From assembly GCA_030248215.1 (NCBI GenBank), contig JASANG010002198.1, positions 62,001 to 126,000 of the forward strand: a stretch of DNA of 64,000 nucleotides, in the 5' to 3' direction. The stretch is from Enoplolaimus lenunculus (Eukaryota; Nematoda; Enoplea; Enoplida; Thoracostomopsidae). A model generated the notes under the pieces. That model did not search any database. It was not told the DNA's origin and saw nothing but the letters and a program-made list of their open reading frames with translations. Positions 57,548-64,000 of this stretch are shown in pieces; position 1 is the stretch's first letter; each line of letters starts with the position of its first letter. The translations under genes were made by a program, and so were the position numbers.

Positions 57548-60500
57548 GTAAATTACTTTCTTGTTTAAATTCAATGATATTTTTATTTAAGCCCTATTCA
57601 CACGTGCAAGTTTTTGCAGAACGAAATTGGCACGTGCAACTTGCACGTGCAAATTCAATCGCAAAGCAGCTTTGAAGTTCTTGCAGCTGCAAATTATTCA
57701 CTGGAATTCATGCTATTTAATTCATTCGACCGTTACAAGTTTGACTGGTCAATCGGAATGCTCCTTAGAAAATACATGCAAGTGCAAGTATTTCGTGCAA
57801 TTTGTAGCTGCGAGTTCTCGCTGCAAAGGCTTGCACGTGTAAGTGTGCATTTATATAGTAAATTGTTGAGTTACCGCCAGTTTCAACAGGTTCGCCGTCT
57901 TTAGTAAGCAGTTTAGTTTTCGACGAACCCGGCTAGTCGTGTTTGAAATGTATAGCGCTTTATTTTAACGCATATTTATCCCTTTTCAAATAGAGTATAC
58001 TATGAGCAACTAAATGAAAACTATATGTAAGCAATACGCAGCACATTGCGCAGTTTTTAAGACTTCTTTTCAAATTACATTTAGTTGAAATTGAAAATAT
58101 TTATGTAAGAATATTGAACAGCCGCTCTCGAACTCAATATATTTATAACGTTGTTTTAATATTTTTAGGTTGAATCCATAAACCAAGACGATTATTTTAT
58201 GGTCGATTCGGATCCACGGCATGTGTTAATACCTGAACTTAATCATCATCACTATGATATTCCAAACTCAGTTCAATTCGATGAACTGTTAAATGTTAGT
58301 TAGAAACTGATATACCCGCCATCATTTTCAGAAATGTGCAGTACCAATCCCGAGGATTTAAATGTAACTCAGTTGACGCTAATAGGTGTAACAATTAGTT
58401 AGCTGTTGGGAGCAAAAAGGCGGTGGCCTCAGGCCCGTCGGCTAAAGGAGCATGGCGAGCTCAGACCCCACCCCCGGAAAAACTTTAACTCCTCGTAGAA
58501 AATGTTCAACCTTGCTTATAAGTAAACGGAAACCCTTGTATGTCCCTCTTGAAAAAATTTTTTAGCCCTCCTACCAAAGTGAGCTGCCCACGGGCCTAAG
58601 TGGCCTTTTCCAATGCTTTCAAACAAAGTTTATTTCGATTAGTAAATATTCGACAGAAAAACCCAAACAGTTTAGTTTCAAACTATAAATATTTATACAT
58701 TTGGCTGTGGCACTCTCAAAACGAATTATGGACTATTTACCGGCTATATCTGTGCTGGAAACTCGTGCTCGAAACGTAAGTCTCAGCTTATAATTAATAA
58801 ATATCTTGGCCCGTGTTACTTTAAAGGGCGTCCATGTTTCTGGTTGGCTTATAAAGAGTGGGTTTAGATTCTAGATTACATGTTTTTGCTTAGGATTTGG
58901 CTTCGGCTTAGGCTTAAGAATAGAAACACATTTTTGCAACGTTTAGGCTTAGGCTTAGGAATACGCTTAATCTACTGTTACGCCCCTAAAACTAACATTG
59001 GCCAATATCTTGATTGCTTTGGTTGTTTTAGAAGCTGGAACAGTACAAAACTGCTCCGTTCAAAGTTGGTATTCGTAAACGTATAGTAATCGTTGATGGA
59101 AACATGATATTAGAACATCCGCCATTAGCGTCGACATTGGACCTAAAATTTTTTCTCGATCAACCACTGGAACATATACGACGAATTCGGTGAGGCTAAA
59201 ATATGTCGTCTTTTTCACTATTAGCTATATATCTTGCCAAGCTGTCCATATTCCAAATGTAATGCATATGTGAGCAGAGCCAAACAATTTTGCGAGCGTC
59301 TCGCAAGCTGGAAGAAACCCTTGGATTTGCCAGTAGTACCGGCAGTAACTGTGGTCATATTTCATTTTACAACGGTAAAAATTTATGCCCTCGAGTGGAC
59401 CCGAAGCCAGAGGTGGGCAGAAGGTTGGGAGGCTCAGTCATCTTGAAAACTTCTGGCACACAAGGCAGATTTCTACCCAGGTTTATTTGATGTAAACTTT
59501 CTGAATGTCTGTTTTAAAATTGTTTTGGCCATTCCTATGCTGCTTGAGCTGGTTACGGGCCTGCGCTCGAAAATTACGGCATTTTCTGGTTTTTTACATG
59601 AGTGCATTTTCGGCTGGGTTCAAAGCGGTACAATACTACACAGGAATCTGAGCGAGAACAGCAAATTTATACCGGAATCTTAATCGGAAGAGAAATCGGA
59701 GCGAGATGTTTTGCGGCTGTGTGCATACCATTTTACTAAGATTAAGATAAATTATTTGAAATGTTGCATTTTCAAAATTCTGGAGTATTTTTTTAAACCA
59801 AATGCAAAATTTAAAAATTTGTACACAAATTAAATGTTTCAAATATGGATGCGGGTTGATGCGTATTTAATTGTAAAAATATTACACCCATCATTACTTT
59901 TGAACCAGGAACCTACCAGGCCTAAAAATAGTACCGTTCGTCTGTGCGTTTCAAAATCATAGCTCGAGTTATTGTTTATTAAATTCCTAGGGGCTCCATA
60001 TTTCGTACCGCGGGCAATTTGTTGTATGGTAGCAATTTAAGCCATTTAATTGCTATAGCCACTTATTGTAATAATGTACAACGTTAGCGCTCAAATCTGC
60101 GTTGTCTCAATACAATCTGTATTGTTTATTAATTGTATTTTATAGGACATTCCGAGAATACGATCCCCCGGACCCTCCTGGTTATTTTGACAACTACGTG
60201 TGGCCAACTTATCTCGATTATTTGGACCATGCCAAACGTGAGCCGTGCGTGGACGTTATATCTTCCGTGAATTACGATGTTAGTTTTTTGTTTCGTTTTT
60301 CAACATCAACATAAGTGGAACATTGGCGGATCCCATATCATTTTATACGGCCCAAGTTAAGCCATACCCTTCGACAGGGATCGAAACCACAATTTTGGTT
60401 TAAGATTTAATGCGAAAATTGCATTCGGCTTCCCGCTTGCTTCACACACTCGATCCTTGTCAAAAATGTTGGGATCCGTCACTGAGGCATAGGATGAACC

Positions 60501-60843
60501 GTATGGGTACACGGGTCTAAACGTGGCCAAATCTAAACACCATAGAGTGAATCCGTTGGAAGCTATTTAAGGCAAACATTGCTGGCACATTGATTGAATT
60601 GTAGAAGAAATTCTTAAATTTTGCCTGATAAGTTAAATCTTTAACTGTAAGCTTGCAACTTACGATAAAACATCACTTTGTGCCTTTACTGAGGTAACCA
60701 ACATATATTTGCAGTGTTTGAAGGAAAGCGAGAATCAATCGGCTAAAGAATGGCAATGCTTACGAGCGCTTGCTAACGTTCTAGCCGCGAGCATAACTAC
60801 GCTGAAATATTTTCACTTAGCTCCGGCATACTCGCACGTATGA
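57422..60843 (+). CDS. NMRK1: Nicotinamide riboside kinase
   Basis: Exons 57422-57547, 58169-58294, about 58689-58775 (acceptor unclear), 59032-59189, 60146-60278 and 60715-60843 give about 250 codons (human NMRK1 is 199). Visible: P-loop GVTCGGKTT (human GVTNSGKTT), the catalytic/substrate strand INQDDYF (human ISQDDFF), IVIVDGNMIL (human ILIIEGFLLF), and the lid and tail FREYDPPDPPGYFDNYVWPT (human ...YQPPDSPGYFDGHVWPM). The enzyme phosphorylates nicotinamide riboside to NMN in cytosolic NAD salvage; the family also takes nicotinic acid riboside. Symbol is by family; NMRK1 versus NMRK2 cannot be decided. The extra length is an N-terminal extension and a 40-residue C-terminal exon. Exon 3 is needed by homology but has no AG acceptor. 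Confidence 0.92.
57592..57850. repeat. Inverted repeat rich in TTGCACGTGCAA, NRK intron 1
   Basis: CACACGTGCAAGTTTTTGCA on the left and TGCAAAGGCTTGCACGTGTA on the right are inverted. CACGTGCAA recurs at least four times. Probably one more foldback element, seen once here. Confidence 0.65.
58169..58294 (+). CDS. NMRK1: NRK exon 2
   Basis: 42 codons, phase 0 to 0. VESINQDDYFMVDSDPR then a His-rich loop and YDIPNSVQFDELLN. Donor GTTAGT; reading on meets a stop after two codons. Confidence 0.9.
58433..58598 (-). mobile_element. GGCCCGTAGCC foldback in NRK intron 2
   Basis: AGGCCCGTCGGCTAAAGGAG to GTGAGCTGCCCACGGGCC. It lies about 90 bp upstream of the exon 3 region that lacks an acceptor. Confidence 0.85.
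58689..58775 (+). CDS. NMRK1: NRK exon 3, left edge uncertain
   Basis: Frame is fixed by the perfect donor AAAC|GTAAGT and phase-0 joining to exon 4. Residues ALSKRIMDYLPAISVLETRA match the human ALNMEKMMSAISCWMESARH helix. The frame is closed by TAA at 58686-58688, and there is no AG between that stop and the donor, so no standard acceptor exists. Start given is the first base after the stop, not a known boundary. Confidence 0.55.
58808..59003 (+). mobile_element. TTAGGC-cored foldback, type 2, in NRK intron 3
   Basis: GGCCCGTGTTACTTTAAAGG to CCCCTAAAACTAACATTGGCC. Ends 28 bp before the exon 4 acceptor. Confidence 0.9.
59032..59189 (+). CDS. NMRK1: NRK exon 4
   Basis: Phase 0 to 2. KLEQYKTAPFKVGIRKRIVI then VDGNMIL and FFLDQPLEHIRRIR. 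Acceptor TTGTTTTAG lies only 28 bp after an inserted foldback element (58808-59003). Confidence 0.92.
59397..59563 (-). mobile_element. GGCCCGTAGCC foldback, diverged, NRK intron 4
   Basis: GACCCGAAGCCAGAGGTGGG to GAGCTGGTTACGGGCC; interior poorly preserved. Confidence 0.65.
60146..60278 (+). CDS. NMRK1: NRK exon 5: lid
   Basis: Phase 2 to 0. RTFREYDPPDPPGYFDNYVW then PTYLDYLDHA; the PPGYFD motif is diagnostic of the family. Donor GTTAGT. Confidence 0.94.
60715..60843 (+). CDS. NMRK1: NRK terminal exon 6
   Basis: 42 codons plus TGA, phase 0: CLKESENQSAKEWQCLRALA then TTLKYFHLAPAYSHV. Poorly conserved tail; acceptor ATATTTGCAG and frame support it. Confidence 0.8.
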   Translation, partial: CLKESENQSAKEWQCLRALANVLAASITTLKYFHLAPAYSHV

Positions 60844-60924
60844 CCCGGTGGAAATGCCCGCCGCCAGTGAAACCTTATCGGTTTTTTATTTATTTATATT
60901 AGCAAATGTTTGCAGCAGTTTTGG

Positions 60925-60930
60925 AATAAA
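60925..60930 (+). terminator. Likely polyadenylation signal of NRK
   Basis: AATAAA 81 bp after the NRK stop and 144 bp before the first recognised MOCS2B exon. Confidence 0.5.
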
Positions 60931-61074
60931 ATTTAAAACTTTGTGTCAATATTTTAATAAGTATTTAAATTTTTGAATTTTTAAATAAACTATTGCAAAT
61001 ATTTACTAATATAATAGCGAAGAATTAAATAGGATCTACAATATTACATTTATTATTATTATTATTAATTTTAG

Positions 61075-61216
61075 GAAATATTTGCAATCATTTTGGTCAA
61101 ATTGCTTCGCGTGTTGTTTGTCGATTGGATTCATATCACTGAAAAGCCGATCGCAATTCAGCATGCAGTTGATTTTGTGACAGAGTCGTCAACAGGGGCT
61201 GTGTCGTCATTTTGCG
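61075..61216 (+). CDS. MOCS2: MOCS2B first recognised exon
   Basis: Phase 0 to 1. Acceptor is an ATT-repeat tract ending TTTTAG. The first 15 residues ([15 protein letters not shown]) are hydrophobic and unlike the family; homology starts at about [10 protein letters not shown]. No ATG in frame. Confidence 0.8.
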
Positions 61217-63644
61217 GTAAGTCTGCGAGTAAATAATTTATTCTTTGATTTGTATTTGAACAGAGTATTGCTAAATCATGGATTTAAGTTTTAGCTGTCG
61301 TTTTTCGATTTGAATTCAGTCTGCATTTTTGCAGTGTTTCTGGTTGAATCGCAAAAAGGTTCAAAGTTCAAAGCAGATTCAGCTTGCTAATGGCGTTCAG
61401 GACACGACATATATAGATATTGGTATGAAATTTTAGCATACTTGTCTTGGCGTTAGTTCACAACAAGAAGCTGATAAGTTCTGTGATATTTACTACGACA
61501 TTTTGCAATTATAATCGAAGTAATTACATAACAGATCAGATGGTACATATTATCTATAAGGACCTGCCTACTAAGTTCAAGCCTAAACCTACGACTAAAT
61601 TTAAGCCAAATCCTAAAATAAGTCTAATCCTAAGTCTAAGCGTGAGCTTCCCAGCCTCAAAGTCCCTCAGTGCCCCGTTGTCTCTCAGTGGACAAGCCCC
61701 TATATTTAACATGGTCCCATCAGATGGCGCCTTTGTGGTTTGCTACCGGCAGTTATATTCTTATTTGAAACATCAGAAACCAAATTAAAGGCCGCTACAT
61801 CGTAGACAGCTGACAAAACATTCTATTCAGAGCAAAACATTATTGGACTTCATTAAGCTGGACATAAAAATGAACAAAAATTATATACGCAAATTTTTTA
61901 AATTTAATAGTCATGAAATTTCACTTTAGGCACTACAAGGAACCGCTTTGATTGCAAGGCAGTCGTGCAGTTGTCTTACGAAGCTTATATTCCGATGGCT
62001 TTGAAACAAATGCGCGTATTGATTGAAAATTTACGAGCAAAATGGCCTGAAATAGGACGTATTTGTATACTCCACCGCATTGGGTACGTTGTTGATTTGA
62101 TATATTATCTGTGTTACAGCAAAAATGCACTACTTTTCCAGCCGCTAACTGCGAGACTTTGAGTTTCGCTTAATTTCTTTTGTTTTACAATTCATGCCGT
62201 AGTTGGGGTTCTGATTTTATTTACCAGAAATACATAGGCACATGCGCGAATTTTTTCCAAACCAAAATGTGGTTAAAATCAGGGGAGTGAAAAACAGATG
62301 ATTATGACCCCTACCAAATTGTCAAAATACACAACGAACGACCTATTTTAGAACGTTTTAGGATTTTAATATGGATTATAAAAAATTTTTTGTCGCTCGC
62401 TACGTTCGTTCGGGAAAACTTTATGTTTGATGTATTCGCTGTGGTAAGTATTATAGGGACGTACCGGTCGGTCATACAAGTGTTATAATCGCAATTAGTT
62501 CTCCGCATCGCAAAGATGCTATTCGTGCAACAGAAACTGCAATCAACGATCTCAAGACTCGAGTGCCCATTTGGAAAAAGGTAACAAATCGTGAGCACAT
62601 GATGGCCACTGGTCAAATTTTCTGAATTTTGCTGAAATTTTATCAAATTGGATAATTTTCGTCAAATTCGGCAAAAAACGACTAAAGTTCTCAAATTCTC
62701 ATATCTGGGTTTCGTTTGCTTTTGAAGTCGTGAAATATGATTTCAAGAATTATGAGGGTCTGTGTATTCGACTTTTTATAAACAATTTTAAACATTGCAG
62801 ATATTTATCAAATTTTGATTGAAAATTTGTCAAGTTGATCCAATCCAAAATTCCGTAAATTTTGACTTGAAATTTCTCAAAATTTGAATCCAAAATTAAA
62901 CGAATTTTGATCCGAAATTCCGCATTTTGATCTAAAATGCCTCTAATTTTGATCCAAATTTCTTTGAATTTTGATCTAAAATTTTTCAGATTTTGAACCC
63001 AAACTCCTCAAATTCTGATCAAAATTTCTTTTCATTTTGATCTAAAACTCGACAAGTTTTGAACCATAACTCCTCAAATTCTGATCAAAATTTCTTTTCA
63101 TTTTGATCTAAAATTCGACAAGTTTTGATCCAAAACTCTTCAAATTCTGATTAAAAATTCTTTTAATTTTATCTAAAATTCGTCAGATTTAGAAACAAAG
63201 CTCCTTTAATTTTGATCCAAAATATCTCTAATTTTTATCTAAAGCTCAAATTTTATTTTTTAACACTGGCCACCCTGCGAGCAGCATCTGTTTTGTAAAT
63301 TTGACTACAACGATGTTAATTCGTTTACTTTTTTTTCAATAATTGACAGATTTAATTTCCTAGCATAGCGACGGCACAATTTGTTTGTATTAAATCTTTA
63401 GATTGAGACAATTTTTGGCAATTAATTTCGCAGTATCCAGTGTAAAAACCAAGACATTCGTTGTTTTGTATTTCAGTAAAACATTTTAGAATTCATGTTT
63501 TTATTCGATTTGGAATATTAGCGTTTCTATTGCATGTGAATTGTGATCGATATTATTTAATACTTTTTTTAGGAAATTTACGACGACGGTACAAAATTAT
63601 GGAAAAATAACAGCGAATGTGTACATCGAGACGTCAAGACATAA
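61075..63644 (+). CDS. MOCS2: Molybdopterin synthase catalytic subunit (MoaE type), 5' end not found
   Basis: Exons 61075-61216, 61930-62083, 62457-62580 and 63573-63644, phases matching throughout. [19 protein letters not shown] then [17 protein letters not shown] is the MoaE core (human ...GAISLFVGTTRNNFE), followed by [50 protein letters not shown] and [14 protein letters not shown]. The HR pair and the lysines of PIWKKE are those that in MoaE form the active site converting precursor Z to molybdopterin with sulfur from the small subunit. About 163 codons are recognised. The first exon has no in-frame ATG, so a start exon is missing. The small subunit (MOCS2A), overlapping in the human locus, was not found. 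Acts in the cytosol. Confidence 0.93.
61217..61929 (+). other. MOCS2B intron 1
   Basis: Contains a TTAGGC-type degenerate stretch in reverse orientation (61578-61645, TCAAGCCTAAACC...). Nothing else recognised. Confidence 0.6.
61930..62083 (+). CDS. MOCS2: MOCS2B exon 2
   Basis: Phase 1 to 2. [20 protein letters not shown] to ICILHRIG; matches GTTRNNFEGKKVISLEYEAY of human. Confidence 0.95.
62457..62580 (+). CDS. MOCS2: MOCS2B exon 3: active-site region
   Basis: Phase 2 to 0. [20 protein letters not shown] to [10 protein letters not shown]. Acceptor ATTATAG is short of pyrimidines. Confidence 0.95.
62625..63265. repeat. Degenerate tandem array in MOCS2B intron 3
   Basis: Repeated units of about 20 bp around TCAAATTTTGATCCAAAAT, alternating CCAAA and CTAAA forms; two 60-bp stretches near 63000-63120 are almost identical. 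Confidence 0.85.
63573..63644 (+). CDS. MOCS2: MOCS2B terminal exon 4
   Basis: [20 protein letters not shown] then VKT and TAA; matches EIYEESSTWKGNKECFW of human. Confidence 0.92.
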   Translation, partial: EIYDDGTKLWKNNSECVHRDVKT

Positions 63645-64000
63645 CAGAACAATGTTGAAATCTATAAAAACTGTTTTGGTTCTTTAAACTTTAATAGTTG
63701 ATCAATTTACTTTTTGAGTTAAATTTTTGTGTATTTCTGGTTATCTTGGCATTTTGTTGAACGTATCGTTATCGACTGTTATATTATTGTTTAAAGTGCG
63801 GTTGGGTACTAACAGTTTCAGTTCGCTTAAACATATGATATATCTATATATTAAAGCTAGAACGCTCCACGTACGTATTTTGGTCAACTTTCCAGCGTTA
63901 CTTTGCGTACAATGAATTCTTAAAACATAAACGTGATTGGTTTGTGAAAAGAATATCTGCGAGAAAATGTTTGTGTACTCGGTAACTTTTGCGCATTACG
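63645..64000. other. Flank after MOCS2B
   Basis: AT-rich; probably holds the MOCS2B 3' UTR. No AATAAA and no gene seen. Confidence 0.5.

Noticed and set aside
60854-60881. ATG and MPAASETLS as the MOCS2B start exon
   Set aside because: Frame would fit, but the donor (GTTTTT) is poor, it begins only 10 bp after the NRK stop, and nothing else supports it.

Overview
This is an AT-rich animal nuclear window made of long, repeat-filled introns between short, well-conserved exons. Four protein-coding genes can be read, all on the + strand. In order they are a PAS-domain kinase (PASK), a parvulin-type prolyl isomerase (PIN4/Par14), a nicotinamide riboside kinase (NRK/NMRK) and the large subunit of molybdopterin synthase (MOCS2B/MoaE). 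GT-AG splicing, intron phases that match across junctions and the three-PAS-domain architecture point to a metazoan. Nothing fixes the phylum. The hexamer TTAGGC, known as the nematode telomere unit, is very common here, but only as short degenerate runs inside dispersed elements, so it is weak evidence.

Layout. 1-3470: flank with foldback elements and no recognised exon. 3471-48895: PASK, reconstructed as 18 exons. Its first two recognised exons are separated by a 21-kb intron that cuts PAS domain A, followed by a 9.8-kb intron. The rest of the gene (34.8-48.9 kb) is denser and carries PAS B, PAS C, the linker with a poly-Q run, and the kinase domain. 48896-52350: intergenic, with microsatellites and a large array of a unit of about 20 bp just upstream of PIN4. 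52351-53515: PIN4 in three exons, with a GC-AG first intron. 53516-57421: intergenic, with foldback elements and a small minus-strand coding-like patch. 57422-60843: NRK in six exons, the third of which has no usable AG acceptor. 61075-63644: MOCS2B in four recognised exons, without a visible start codon, beginning 231 bp after the NRK stop.

The genes encode unrelated housekeeping functions: metabolic-sensing kinase signalling, protein folding and ribosome biogenesis, NAD salvage, and molybdenum cofactor synthesis. They look like neighbours rather than a pathway, although NRK and MOCS2B are unusually close.

The non-coding part is dominated by non-autonomous inverted-repeat elements. At least nine families are distinguishable by eye. 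Several share GGCC-type ends, and three families with different termini carry the same TTAGGC-rich core. There are also nested insertions (a 3.1-kb TA-flanked element inside a 0.2-kb element), several minisatellites (units of 18, about 20, 50, 78 and about 175 bp) and a tRNA-derived SINE present twice. No reverse transcriptase, integrase, capsid or other virus-like coding was recognised.
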